A stretch of DNA of 35,632 nucleotides from Thiorhodococcus minor (GTDB taxonomy: Bacteria; Pseudomonadota; Gammaproteobacteria; Chromatiales; Chromatiaceae): contig NZ_JAAIJQ010000059.1 of the NCBI RefSeq assembly GCF_010820565.1, positions 1 to 35,632 on the forward strand, read 5' to 3'. Made by a program: the position numbers and the translations under genes. The notes under the pieces were generated by a model. The model worked only from the letters and a program-made list of their open reading frames with translations, ran no database searches and had not been told where the DNA came from. Shown here in pieces: positions 16,664 to 24,569 of this stretch (position 1 is its first letter; each line of letters begins with the position of its first letter).

Positions 16664-17443
16664 TTACTCGGCTTCGGGCTTGTCCTTCACCTGGGCGGCT
16701 TCATGCTCGCCGCCGCGCTCCAGCATGTCCCCAAAGATGGCCGCGACCTCGGCCCCGACCTTGACGCCGACCAGGCAGTAGATGATCGGGATCACGCCCG
16801 CGCTCAGCAGCCGCCCCATGTCCGCGACCGGATGCGGCAGGAAGTTGCCGAGGAAGGTCGCCGTCCCGGCCAGGCTGAGCCCCAAGAGCCCCATGATCAC
16901 GAAGCCGCTGCCCGAGAGCGACTCCAGCAGGCCGACGCGGGTGTGGCTAAGACGGAAGTCGGGGTCCGCCAACAGGCGCAGGAAAAAGGCCGTGGCGATG
17001 ATCACGCCGCCCTGAAAGCCACCACCGGGCGACAGGTGGCCGTGGACCACCACATAGACACCGAGCAGGATCAGCACGGGGAACAGAAGGCGCACACCCG
17101 TCACCATCATCTCGTTCGGCGGGCTGCCGGCCGTCTCGGGCACTTCCGAGTCGCGCCGATCCCGACGGCCGAAAAAGAGTCCGATGCCGGTCGCGGCCAG
17201 AAAGAGCACGGTGACCTCGCCCAGGGTGTCGAAGCCGCGATAGCTCACCACCACGGAGGTCACGGCGTTGGCCGAGGCCGTCTCTGCATTCCGCGCCAGC
17301 AAGGCATCGCCCATGCTGGCGGACTGTCCATCCAGCCCATACTGCAGGAGCAGCCCCAGGTGCACGGCGAAGAGCCAGCCGCACAACAAGACCAGCAGCA
17401 GGGTCTTGACCCTGACCCGCTTGCGCAAGGGCACTGCGGTCAT
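16664..17443 (-). CDS. mrpB: MbhE-MrpB fusion subunit
   Basis: A 259-residue membrane protein. The first about 90 residues, with RGFDTLGEVTVLFLAATGIGLFF, match the C-terminal segment of MrpA (MbhE type). From about residue 112, TGVRLLFPVLILLGVYVVVHGHLSPGGGFQGG is the signature of MrpB/MnhB, followed by the rest of that domain and an acidic cytoplasmic tail. The two functions, separate in archaeal MBH, are thus joined here. No large MrpA N-terminal antiporter domain is present; its role is taken by the two D-type subunits. Start ATG at 17443, overlapping the preceding stop by four bases. Confidence 0.88.
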   Translation of the reverse strand: MTAVPLRKRVRVKTLLLVLLCGWLFAVHLGLLLQYGLDGQSASMGDALLARNAETASANAVTSVVVSYRGFDTLGEVTVLFLAATGIGLFFGRRDRRDSEVPETAGSPPNEMMVTGVRLLFPVLILLGVYVVVHGHLSPGGGFQGGVIIATAFFLRLLADPDFRLSHTRVGLLESLSGSGFVIMGLLGLSLAGTATFLGNFLPHPVADMGRLLSAGVIPIIYCLVGVKVGAEVAAIFGDMLERGGEHEAAQVKDKPEAE

Positions 17444-17694
17444 TTCAGCTCCTTGTCTTCGTGACGGCCGAGCTGGCGGACACCCATGAGCAGCACGAAG
17501 CTGCCGGCGGCCACGCCGATCGCCGCCTCGGTCAGGGCCACGTCGGGCGCTTGGAGCAGAAAGAACTGCCCGACCGCGCCCAGGCTGACCAGAGAGAGTC
17601 CGACAACGGATTGGAGCAGGTCGTCTTGGCTGATCGCGACCCAGGCGCCGGCGATCATCCAGGCGAACAGCAGCAAGGCCAGCAGGCCGATCAT
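17440..17694 (-). CDS. MbhD-type (DUF4040) antiporter subunit
   Basis: An 84-residue protein with three predicted membrane helices. VGLSLVSLGAVGQFFLLQAPDVALTEAAIG is the DUF4040 signature, corresponding to part of the C-terminal region of MrpA and to MbhD/MbxD, related in fold to NuoJ. The ATG at 17694 overlaps the MrpG stop by four bases. Reading upstream of this ATG only runs through MrpG in another frame. Confidence 0.9.
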   Translation of the reverse strand: MIGLLALLLFAWMIAGAWVAISQDDLLQSVVGLSLVSLGAVGQFFLLQAPDVALTEAAIGVAAGSFVLLMGVRQLGRHEDKELK

Positions 17695-18053
17695 GACTGA
17701 GCCTCCGGCGCGTCGTCCCCTTCCTGCGCAACGGCGGGAGCGGACTTGCGGTCCGCATAGGCATTCTGAGCCAGCCGCGCGCCCTGGGTCCCGCTGCGAT
17801 GGGCCGCGCGGGCCAGGACCGAGGAGCTGAGGGGATTGGTGAGCAGGATGAAGAGTGCGAGCAGGAGCAGCCGCGGCGCCCACTCAGGCGCCACGCAGGC
17901 CGCACCGGCCAGCGTGAGCAGAGAGCCCATGGTCGTCGCCTTGGCGCCCGCGTGCATCCGGGTGAAGACGTCCGGCATGCGAATCAGTCCGAGACCGCTG
18001 ACCCAGAAGAAGAAGGCGCCCGCCAACATCAATGCATAGCCCAAGAGATCCAC
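17691..18053 (-). CDS. mrpG: Na+/H+ antiporter subunit G (MrpG)
   Basis: A 120-residue protein with three membrane helices and the MrpG signature GLIRMPDVFTRMHAGAKATTMGS, followed by LILLTNPLSS-like LFILLTNPLSSSVLARAAHRSG. The C-terminal 25 residues form a polar tail. A small structural subunit of the membrane arm. It directly abuts the MrpF stop with no spacer. Confidence 0.92.
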   Translation of the reverse strand: MDLLGYALMLAGAFFFWVSGLGLIRMPDVFTRMHAGAKATTMGSLLTLAGAACVAPEWAPRLLLLALFILLTNPLSSSVLARAAHRSGTQGARLAQNAYADRKSAPAVAQEGDDAPEAQS

Positions 18054-18302
18054 TCAGACCCCCTTCTCCAGAAAGCGACCAAAGAGTACGACCCCTGCGA
18101 AGCCGACCAGGGCGAAGACGAAGGCGACGTCGAGGTAGATGCTGCGCCCCTCGTAGATGGCCAGGAGTGCCAGCAAGGAGATGAAGAGGACGCTCAGGGT
18201 ATCCAGCGCCAGGATGCGGTTGGGGGCATCCGGACCTTTGAGAAAACGCCACAGAATCATGACGATGGGAGGCATGAGCAGCAAAATCAGTGCAGTGAGC
18301 AT
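18054..18302 (-). CDS. mrpF: Na+/H+ antiporter subunit F (MrpF)
   Basis: First gene of the 13-gene cluster; 82 residues, three transmembrane helices, with the MrpF signature RFLKGPDAPNRILALDTLS near residue 20. AGGAG lies seven bases before the ATG. The promoter should lie in the 477-base divergent region shared with the outer membrane protein gene, which carries FNR/Anr-like boxes. Confidence 0.92.
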   Translation of the reverse strand: MLTALILLLMPPIVMILWRFLKGPDAPNRILALDTLSVLFISLLALLAIYEGRSIYLDVAFVFALVGFAGVVLFGRFLEKGV

Positions 18303-18517
18303 GGAGCGCTCCTCAGGCTTGTTTAAACGGCGGCAAGCCCCGAACGCGCGGCATGCGCATCGGACTGCAGTGACGGCCTAGCAGATCGCGCTCAACTTCG
18401 GTTTCGCTGCCGGCCATCGCACCCCGGCAAGCCGCGTCTGCCGACGCGGCGACTTGCCCGAGCCCAGCCCGCGCTCGCGAGCTGACTGCATTTAAGACCT
18501 TTGCCGGGGACTTTGCT

Positions 18518-18531
18518 CTGATGCATGTCAA
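18518..18531. promoter_or_regulatory. FNR/Anr-like box 1
   Basis: CTGATGCATGTCAA matches the FNR/Anr consensus TTGAT-N4-ATCAA at 8 of 10 positions. It lies 216 bases before mrpF and about 250 before the outer membrane protein gene. Confidence 0.45.
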
Positions 18532-18555
18532 TCGGGCTTGAGTCCGACAGCGATT

Positions 18556-18580
18556 GTCATCAGGGTCACACGTTGATGAC
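18556..18580. promoter_or_regulatory. Palindrome GTCATCA-N11-TGATGAC
   Basis: Perfect 7-base arms at 18556-18562 and 18574-18580 in the middle of the divergent region. Could be an operator or a small hairpin; no regulator is implied by the sequence. Confidence 0.4.
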
Positions 18581-18657
18581 CCCATGATTCCGGCCCTCTC
18601 GCCCCCGCCCTCCTCCCGAGGCCCTGACACTGACCCAACCGGCGCGACGCCGGATCA

Positions 18658-18671
18658 CTGATCCCGATCAA
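18658..18671. promoter_or_regulatory. FNR/Anr-like box 2
   Basis: CTGATCCCGATCAA matches TTGAT-N4-ATCAA at 9 of 10 positions. It lies about 109 bases before the outer membrane protein start, a plausible position for activation under low oxygen. Confidence 0.55.
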
Positions 18672-18779
18672 GACTTTACGGCCCCAGCTCACCGCCGGAA
18701 CGAGACGGTTGTGCTACGTTTGCGCGCGGCTCCATTTCAAGCCAGTCGTCCTAGTCCGCAACCAACGAAGAACGCCATC

Positions 18780-19742
18780 ATGAGACGTCTCCCACTCAAA
18801 GCGCTCGCCGCGGCCGCAGGTCTCGCCGCCGCGCCTGCGGCATCCGCCTATGATCTTCCAGCCGTCAACCTCGGCTTCACCAGCTTCCTGGATGGCGCGC
18901 CGCCGGCCGGCCCAGGCTGGTATGTGCAGCAGTACGTCCAGCTCTACCGCAAAGGCCGGCTGAAGGACGCCGACAACGACGATCTGCGCCTACCCACACC
19001 AGGTGGCATGGAGAAGGCGGAGCTGGACGCCAACATCAGCCTCACCCAGCTGGTCTATCAGTCTGACCAAGAGCTGGTCTTCGGCGGCAAGTGGGGCATG
19101 AACCTCATGCTGCCGGTCGCCGGCTTCGATCTGGCCCCCGAAGACAACCTGGCGCTCTCCACCAACAGCGGCAATCTCGGCGACCTGCTGGTTGGCCCCT
19201 ATCTGCAATGGGATCCCATCATGGGGGCGAACGGACCCAAGCTGGTCCAGCGGGTCGAATTCCAGATGCTGCTGCCGACCGGGGCCTATGACGCCGACCA
19301 CGCGATCAATCCCGGCAGCAACGTCTTCTCCTTCAATCCCTACTGGGCGGCAACGGCCTTCCTCGCGCCCAAATTGACGCTCTCCTGGCGCCTGCACTAT
19401 CTCTGGAACGCCGAAAACTCCGATCCCTACGCCCCGCTGGGGGCAGACGACTCGCAAGCCGGCCAAGCCATCCACCTGAACTTCGCGAGCGCCTACGAGG
19501 TATTGCCGAACCGGCTGCGCATCGGCATCAACGGCTACTACCTCAAGCAGATCACCGAGACCAAGGTCGACGGTCGCGACCTGTCCGATTCCAAGGAGCA
19601 AGTGCTCGGCATCGGCCCAGGCCTGGTCTACCACTTCTCGAAGCACGACCACCTCTTCGCCAATGTCTACTGGGAGACCTGGGCGGAGAACCGGACCGAA
19701 GGATCCAGAGTCAACCTCAGGTACGTGCATCACTTCCAGTAG
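18780..19742 (+). CDS. Outer membrane channel-like protein (SphA/MetA-pathway type)
   Basis: A 320-residue exported protein. A signal peptide is clear: [22 protein letters not shown] with cleavage probably after ASA. The mature part alternates hydrophobic and polar residues in beta-strand fashion and ends in [10 protein letters not shown], a terminal strand closing on an aromatic-containing residue pattern typical of beta barrels. Segments such as NFGF-like [17 protein letters not shown] and [23 protein letters not shown] match the putative transporter family found with meta-pathway phenol degradation (SphA type). It probably forms a channel for a small hydrophobic compound. Divergent from mrpF, with an FNR-like box upstream. 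The substrate is unknown. Confidence 0.75.
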   Translation: MRRLPLKALAAAAGLAAAPAASAYDLPAVNLGFTSFLDGAPPAGPGWYVQQYVQLYRKGRLKDADNDDLRLPTPGGMEKAELDANISLTQLVYQSDQELVFGGKWGMNLMLPVAGFDLAPEDNLALSTNSGNLGDLLVGPYLQWDPIMGANGPKLVQRVEFQMLLPTGAYDADHAINPGSNVFSFNPYWAATAFLAPKLTLSWRLHYLWNAENSDPYAPLGADDSQAGQAIHLNFASAYEVLPNRLRIGINGYYLKQITETKVDGRDLSDSKEQVLGIGPGLVYHFSKHDHLFANVYWETWAENRTEGSRVNLRYVHHFQ

Positions 19743-20290
19743 CCGAGGCCAAAGAGAGGCGGAGACCGCGAGCGCTTGCAGCGACCCCTCCGCCGGCTCT
19801 TCGAGCCTCGGCTCCTATCGGCGTCTTGCGCTGACGCGAATCTAGAGATCGCCATCGACGTCGAGCCGCACGAGGACACCGGATCGCCGCAAGGACTCGA
19901 ACGAAGGACTCGAGCATCGACGGGATCTCCTCGAGATAGTCTTGGTCGAATCCTTTGCACGCGGAGTGCTGAGGGAGCGCGAAGGCAGCGCCCGCTGCCG
20001 TGCGCGCCACATCTCCTGGCGGACCTTGCCGGGTTGGGCGATCGCCGGAAATTCGTATACCGAGTGGCGCCGGATTGAGGTCCGCCGTCAAGGAGCGGCG
20101 GCAGGCGCACAGCTGGGCTGTGTGACTGTCGGCGCGACACACAAGGCGGGCGTCAAGACAAGCCAGATGGTATGAGAATCGGCAGAAATCGCCTTAAGAT
20201 GAAGGCGACTGACGCACTGCAGAAATTGACCCAGGCCGAGAACTGACGCGCCACGAAAGGGCCGGACGTTTCGAAGACCACAAGGACACC
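19743..20290. other. Intergenic region without a supported gene
   Basis: These 548 bases hold only short overlapping frames on both strands. A minus-strand frame around 19850-20000 reads CKGFDQDYLEEIPSMLESF, which looks protein-like, but the flanks do not, so a decayed gene is possible. No other structure stands out. Confidence 0.45.
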
Positions 20291-21382
20291 ATGAAGAAGA
20301 GCAAGACCGTTGCAATCTCACTGACCCTCGTCGGCATCGTCCTCGCGATCGCCGGCCCCTTCCTACCGGGAGGCATCCACCTCAAGCCCAAGGATCCGCC
20401 CGGCTCGGGGCATGTGACCCTGCTCAAGGCCGTCGACGGGGGCGTGCTGGCAGGCACCCAAGCCGGCGAGATCTGGCGCCTGGGCGGCGGGATCTGGACG
20501 CAAGAGCGCATCTATCTCGGTGAGAGTCCCGTGATGGCGATCCTCGGCGAGCCCGGGCGCACGCCCATCGGGACGGCCAGCGGCCTCTACAACGCCCCGG
20601 TCGGCGCGCCCGAGCTCAAGGGACGGGTCTCCAGCCTGCTGCAAACGCGCGAGGGGCTGCTCGCCGGAACGCCCGATGGCCTGCGTCTGCTGGCGAACGG
20701 CCGTTGGCAAGCACCTGGCCCCGCCGCCAACATCTACAGCCTGCTAAAGCAGAGGGGCGGCTCGGGTGAATGGATCCACGCCGGGACCGTGGGTGACGGC
20801 GTCCTCTCTAGCCCGGCCGAGAGCCCCGACCAGCCGTGGCAGCCAAACAGCCAGGGGCTGCCGGAGGGCGCCAACGTCTTCAGCTTGGCGACGACCCCGA
20901 GCAGTCTCCTGCTCGCGGGAACGGACCAGGGCCTCTACTGGCAGCCCAAGGCAGGCGATCCCTGGCAGCCTCTGCACCCGGGGCTCGACGGCAAGCGCAT
21001 CCTGTCGATGTACCTGGCTGCGGGGGATGGCACGGGCGGTACGGATCGCCTCTGGATCGGCGGCGACCATGGGCTCGAATGGATCGACATCGCCGAGCAG
21101 TCCGGCACCCTGGCGCCCGCGGGTGAGCCAACCATGGCAGACAGCGCCGAATACCAGCCGCCGGTCGGTATCAGCTGGATCCTCTCCAACGACGGTCACC
21201 TGATGCTCAGCGCCGGGTCCGTCTACGAGTACGGCCCCACCCAGCTCGCCGGCTGGTACTGGGTCTCCATCCTCGGCGTGGTGCTCATCCTGCTCGCCGC
21301 CTGGTGGATGCCTCAGCCGGCGCCGGCGATCATCAGCCACACCTCGCGCCCCGACACGCCGTCATCGGGCGACGACGTCTAG
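20291..21382 (+). CDS. Membrane-anchored beta-propeller-like protein
   Basis: A 363-residue protein not assigned to a named family. It has an N-terminal membrane helix (VAISLTLVGIVLAIAGPFLP, residues 7-26), a soluble region of about 280 residues and a second helix near residues 317-335 (WYWVSILGVVLILLAAWW), so the soluble part is probably periplasmic between two anchors. The soluble region repeats a pattern of short strands ending in GT-x-GL or GT-x-DGL (GTQAGEIW, GTASGLY, GTPDGLRLL, GTVGDGVL, GTDQGLYW, GGDHGLEW), as in propeller blades of photosynthesis-system-II-assembly-like or two-component-propeller proteins. About six blades are visible. No catalytic residues are evident. A hairpin at 21418-21479 follows it. 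Confidence 0.7.
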   Translation: MKKSKTVAISLTLVGIVLAIAGPFLPGGIHLKPKDPPGSGHVTLLKAVDGGVLAGTQAGEIWRLGGGIWTQERIYLGESPVMAILGEPGRTPIGTASGLYNAPVGAPELKGRVSSLLQTREGLLAGTPDGLRLLANGRWQAPGPAANIYSLLKQRGGSGEWIHAGTVGDGVLSSPAESPDQPWQPNSQGLPEGANVFSLATTPSSLLLAGTDQGLYWQPKAGDPWQPLHPGLDGKRILSMYLAAGDGTGGTDRLWIGGDHGLEWIDIAEQSGTLAPAGEPTMADSAEYQPPVGISWILSNDGHLMLSAGSVYEYGPTQLAGWYWVSILGVVLILLAAWWMPQPAPAIISHTSRPDTPSSGDDV

Positions 21383-21417
21383 CAGGCCGCGCCGTCTCAT
21401 CTTGGAAGACTGAGCCG

Positions 21418-21479
21418 CCCTGGGAGCCTTGCCCTCCGGGGGGCAGCAGGTGTCGGCCTAGAGGCCGACGCTCCCAGGG
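21418..21479 (+). terminator. Nested hairpin (terminator or REP-like)
   Basis: Outer 10-base arms CCCTGGGAGC (21418-21427) and GCTCCCAGGG (21470-21479) enclose a perfect inner hairpin GTCGGCCT-AG-AGGCCGAC (21452-21469). It lies 36 bases after the propeller-like gene. No T run follows, so it may be a REP-like element rather than a classical terminator. Confidence 0.6.
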
Positions 21480-21569
21480 CCGGGGCCGCCCGGCGCGTTC
21501 AGACGGCGTTCAGCATTGGCCGCGTATCTTCACACTCGCTTTCAACGAAAACGAGCTGGAGAACGCGAC

Positions 21570-21998
21570 ATGAAGGCTTCCACCACGGCACTCTTGGCCT
21601 CGACCCTCGCCCTGATGATCACCCTGCCCGCGCAAGCGGGAAGGCACAGCGACGGCATCTATGACCGCCTGGACCGACAGCAGACGAGGATCGACCGCGG
21701 TATCGACTCAGGCGAGCTGACGCGACGCGAGGCGAGAATCCTGCGGACCGAGCACCGGGAGCTCCGCGATCTCGCCCGCAGTCTGCGGGAGCGCGGGCAT
21801 TCAAGGGATAACCGTCACCAAAGACGAGAGACGAAACGGCTCCTGCACAAGAAGCTCGACCGCACGGACCGGCGCATCCGACGCCTGACCTCCAACGACG
21901 CAGTCCGCTGGAGCGGCAGGCATGATCGGCGCTGGCGCGGACATCGGGACGCCGTTGCGCGAAACGAGGCGCGCGACGCACCGAGACGGTATCGCTAG
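21570..21998 (+). CDS. Exported highly charged protein, unknown
   Basis: A 142-residue protein with a signal peptide (STTALLASTLALMITLPAQAG, cleavage likely after QAG). The mature part is very rich in Arg, Asp, Glu and His, predicted helical: DRLDRQQTRIDRGIDSGELTRREARIL and RTEHRELRDLARSLRERG, then RRETKRLLHKKLDRTDRRIRRL. The pattern of two helical repeats of the type 'RI..GI.SGELT..EA..L' resembles small periplasmic helical proteins found in many proteobacteria; function unknown. GGAG precedes the ATG. No operon partner is evident. Confidence 0.75.
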   Translation: MKASTTALLASTLALMITLPAQAGRHSDGIYDRLDRQQTRIDRGIDSGELTRREARILRTEHRELRDLARSLRERGHSRDNRHQRRETKRLLHKKLDRTDRRIRRLTSNDAVRWSGRHDRRWRGHRDAVARNEARDAPRRYR

Positions 21999-22389
21999 AC
22001 CGACCGGCCGCCGGCCTGCGACCAGAGGCTGGCGGCCAACCGCACCCATGGCCGGAACGGGCAGTGCGTGGAATGGCCCAGGTCATCGAACCAACCCCTA
22101 GGGTGGACGAGCGCCAGCGAAGTCCGCCGAGCCCCGCGCCAGCGCCGCCAGGCTGCACCGCGCCTCTCCACGACACAAGACAAGCGTCCGGCCAAGGATC
22201 AACCGAGAAAGAGCTGCCAGCCACCAGCAGCCAGCTTGGCGCCTTGTTTCGGAGCTGCTTTCAGGTCTTCTCCGAGTCACCCAGCGGCTGGCCGGCCAGA
22301 AGATCCGGCAACTGTATGACTTTCCTCTGCTGGCGGCTGGTAGCTGGCGGCTGATAGCTGACTGCTCCAATTGGGATCAAGGCCCCGAG
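21999..22389. other. Intergenic region with dispersed repeats
   Basis: No gene is supported. It holds a GGGTGGAC hairpin copy (22101-22128) and two facing CTGGCGG-type tracts (about 22214-22240 and 22330-22363). Confidence 0.6.
22101..22128. repeat. GGGTGGAC dispersed hairpin repeat, copy 5
   Basis: GGGTGGACGAGCGCCAGCG followed by AAGTCCGCC; same family and near-identical to the copy at 33116-33143. Confidence 0.75.
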
Positions 22390-22812
22390 CTAGATCACCA
22401 CGGCGAAATTGAATCCCGTCGCGGCCTCACCCTCGGTCTCGACGAAGGCGATCACCTGGGCCAGCTCGGCGAGCACCTGGTCGCGCTGGTCGCCGAGCAC
22501 GCCGAACCTCACCGCATTCTCCCGCACATAGGTCCTCAGTCCCTCGAGCATCGCGGAGGCGTCCTCAACCGGCATCCACTGACCCTGGGCCGCCATCAGC
22601 TCATCCGTCGATGCCATGCCGTCCGGCATCGCCAGCTCCCCGAGACTCACGCGCGCGTCCGTCGTATCGCAGACCGCAGCGAAGGACGCGAGACCGAGCT
22701 TCCTGCAAATGCCGTCGAGCTTCTTGCTGTGCTTGTAGAGCGCGAGATGGTCCGACTGATCGGACCTGACCTTGCCATCCACCAGCAGATTCGCCCATAG
22801 AACCGCACTCAT
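22390..22812 (-). CDS. Hypothetical soluble protein
   Basis: A 140-residue protein without a family that I recognise. It opens MSAVLWANLLVDGKVRSDQS and contains LYKHSKKLDGICRKLGL and ARVSLGELAMPDG; the second half is mostly helical and acidic, and there is no signal peptide or membrane segment. The ATG at 22812 was chosen because GGAG lies eight bases upstream; a longer frame of 176 residues (from 22920) is open but lacks a good ribosome site. It is divergent from the HATPase-GNAT gene, with about 290 bases between them, and might be regulated together with that operon. Confidence 0.65.
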   Translation of the reverse strand: MSAVLWANLLVDGKVRSDQSDHLALYKHSKKLDGICRKLGLASFAAVCDTTDARVSLGELAMPDGMASTDELMAAQGQWMPVEDASAMLEGLRTYVRENAVRFGVLGDQRDQVLAELAQVIAFVETEGEAATGFNFAVVI

Positions 22813-23105
22813 CTCGATATCTCCATCAGGCTTGCGGCGAAAGCCAGCATTCCAGGCATCCGCGAGCGACAGTCGAGCCACCACCTCGAAAGCCGCCACT
22901 TTGCCGCCTTTGCTGGCCAAGAAGGAGCATCAGCTCACACTGCGCCGACCCGCGCCTCCCCTAAGATCCGGCCGGTATAGGTCGGCCGACGCCGGACCGC
23001 ACCGCTTCGCCCCAGGCCGAAGCGCTTTCAGACGCGGACGCCACCATCGAGAGACCGCACCCGCCTGCAGCGTCGGCGGCCAATCAAAGGGGACGCACGA
23101 GCAAG

Positions 23106-24569
23106 ATGCAATTCGCCATCACGACCTACTACCGGGTGGAATTCCTGCCCCCGGTCATCGCCTTCGTCGCCGAGATCGCACGCTGTCTGGGCGCCTCGCC
23201 CAAAGAGGTCTCCGAGCTGTCCATGGCCTCCGAAGAAGCCGGCGCCTACATCATCGCGCGCTATCCGAGCGACGGCCTGGCCGAGCAGTTCGAGGTGAGC
23301 TGCCAAGTCGAGCCCGACGGGCTGCGCGTGGCCTTCAGCAACATGGGTCTTCCGGTCAACCCGGAGGGGCTGCCGAAGTACGAGGTCAGCCAGCCGGAGG
23401 AGACCATCGACGGGCTCGGGCTCTTTCTCATCGAGAAGCTGGTGGACGAATTCGACTTCGTGAACCGCGGGCGCGAGGGCTGGCGCACCGTCCTCTTCAA
23501 ACGGCTCGCACGGCCCAAGCAGCTCGTGCAAGACGCGCAGACCGCCGACGCGGGCACGCCGGCCACGCGCGAGAAGCTCCAGGTCCAGATCGCCGGCCTC
23601 GAGCACGTCCCCGGCATCGTCGAGCTGGCGTACCGCAACTATGGCTACTCCTACAGCAAGGAGCTCTTCTATTACGCCAACCAGCTCCAAGCGGCCATGA
23701 CCGACGGGCGGGTGACCTCATACATCGCGCTCAATGCCCAGAACCGCGTCGCCGGCCAGATGGCCATCCTGCGCTCGCCGGAGACGCCTGACGTCGCCGA
23801 GTACGGCGCCCTCATGGTGCAGCCCGAATATCGCCGCAGCATGGGCCTGCTCCACCTCGTCAAGGCGGTGGCGCGAACGACCAAAGACCCCGTCACGGCC
23901 CCCGCCATCGGCGAGGCGAACCTGGTCACCACCCATACCCAGTCGCAAAAGGTCAGCAGCCTCTTTAACTTCGCCCCCATGGGCCTGAAGCTGTCGGTGC
24001 ATGATCGCGCACGCTTCCTCAAGCTCGCCGAGCAAGCCGACGACCAGCGCGAGACCCTGCTGCACGCCATCACCGCCAACCGCCCGGTCGAGCCCTTTGC
24101 ACTCTACTGCCCGACCCCACACCGCGAGATCACGCGCCGGCTCTTCGGCAACGCCGAGCTGCCCGCCGAGATCCAGTCCGAATCCGACGGGGCGCCGGAG
24201 GCCAGCGCGCTCAAGGTCGACCGGCACGCGGAGGACGGCTTCGCCATCCTCTCCTTGATGATACCCGGCCGAAACTTCGCGCGGGTGCTGCGTAAACAGC
24301 TCTTCGAGCTGGAGGCCGACGGCATGAAGACCGTCCTGGTGCGGGTGCCCGGCTGGATGCCGCAGCCGGCCGATCTGGAGGACGAGGCCCGCGCGCTGCG
24401 CCTCTTCTTCTCGGGCTGGGTGGCCCAGGGTCCGGAGCAATGGTGGCTGCAGTACACCCGCCTCTATTCCCAGCGCTTCGACTTCGATCGCATCCAGCTC
24501 GCCGACCCGGTCGCGATCGAGCTGCAAACCTATGTCGCCCAATGCTTCCAGGAGGCGGTGTTCGCATGA
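23106..24569 (+). CDS. Degenerate HATPase (RsbW-like) fused to a GNAT-like domain
   Basis: A 487-residue protein, first of a three-gene operon. Residues 1-135 resemble serine-kinase-type anti-sigma ATPase domains: ELSMASEEAGAYIIARYP fits the N-box helix and IDGLGLFLIEKLVDEFDFVNRGREGWRTVLFKR the G-boxes and last strand. The N-box asparagine that holds Mg-ATP is replaced (Tyr48), so ATP binding is doubtful. From about residue 155 a GNAT acetyltransferase-like fold follows (GIVELAYRNYGYSYSKELFY; ALMVQPEYRRSMGLLHLVKAVAR), though the acetyl-CoA loop is not canonical. The last 100 residues are unassigned. The stop overlaps the ATG of the ATP-grasp/GH3 gene by four bases, so they are translated together. 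It may be a regulator or a tailoring acyltransferase for the pathway. Confidence 0.75.
   Translation: MQFAITTYYRVEFLPPVIAFVAEIARCLGASPKEVSELSMASEEAGAYIIARYPSDGLAEQFEVSCQVEPDGLRVAFSNMGLPVNPEGLPKYEVSQPEETIDGLGLFLIEKLVDEFDFVNRGREGWRTVLFKRLARPKQLVQDAQTADAGTPATREKLQVQIAGLEHVPGIVELAYRNYGYSYSKELFYYANQLQAAMTDGRVTSYIALNAQNRVAGQMAILRSPETPDVAEYGALMVQPEYRRSMGLLHLVKAVARTTKDPVTAPAIGEANLVTTHTQSQKVSSLFNFAPMGLKLSVHDRARFLKLAEQADDQRETLLHAITANRPVEPFALYCPTPHREITRRLFGNAELPAEIQSESDGAPEASALKVDRHAEDGFAILSLMIPGRNFARVLRKQLFELEADGMKTVLVRVPGWMPQPADLEDEARALRLFFSGWVAQGPEQWWLQYTRLYSQRFDFDRIQLADPVAIELQTYVAQCFQEAVFA

Larger units (their letters stand above)
18303..18779. other. Divergent promoter region of mrpF and the OMP gene
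   Basis: This 477-base stretch has no gene. It contains two FNR/Anr-like sites (18518-18531, 18658-18671) and a palindrome (18556-18580), listed separately, and serves two divergent transcription units. Confidence 0.7.

Noticed and set aside
23028-23690. Minus-strand frame of 220 residues opposite the HATPase-GNAT gene
   Set aside because: No family features; the plus-strand protein has recognisable domain patterns and operon coupling.
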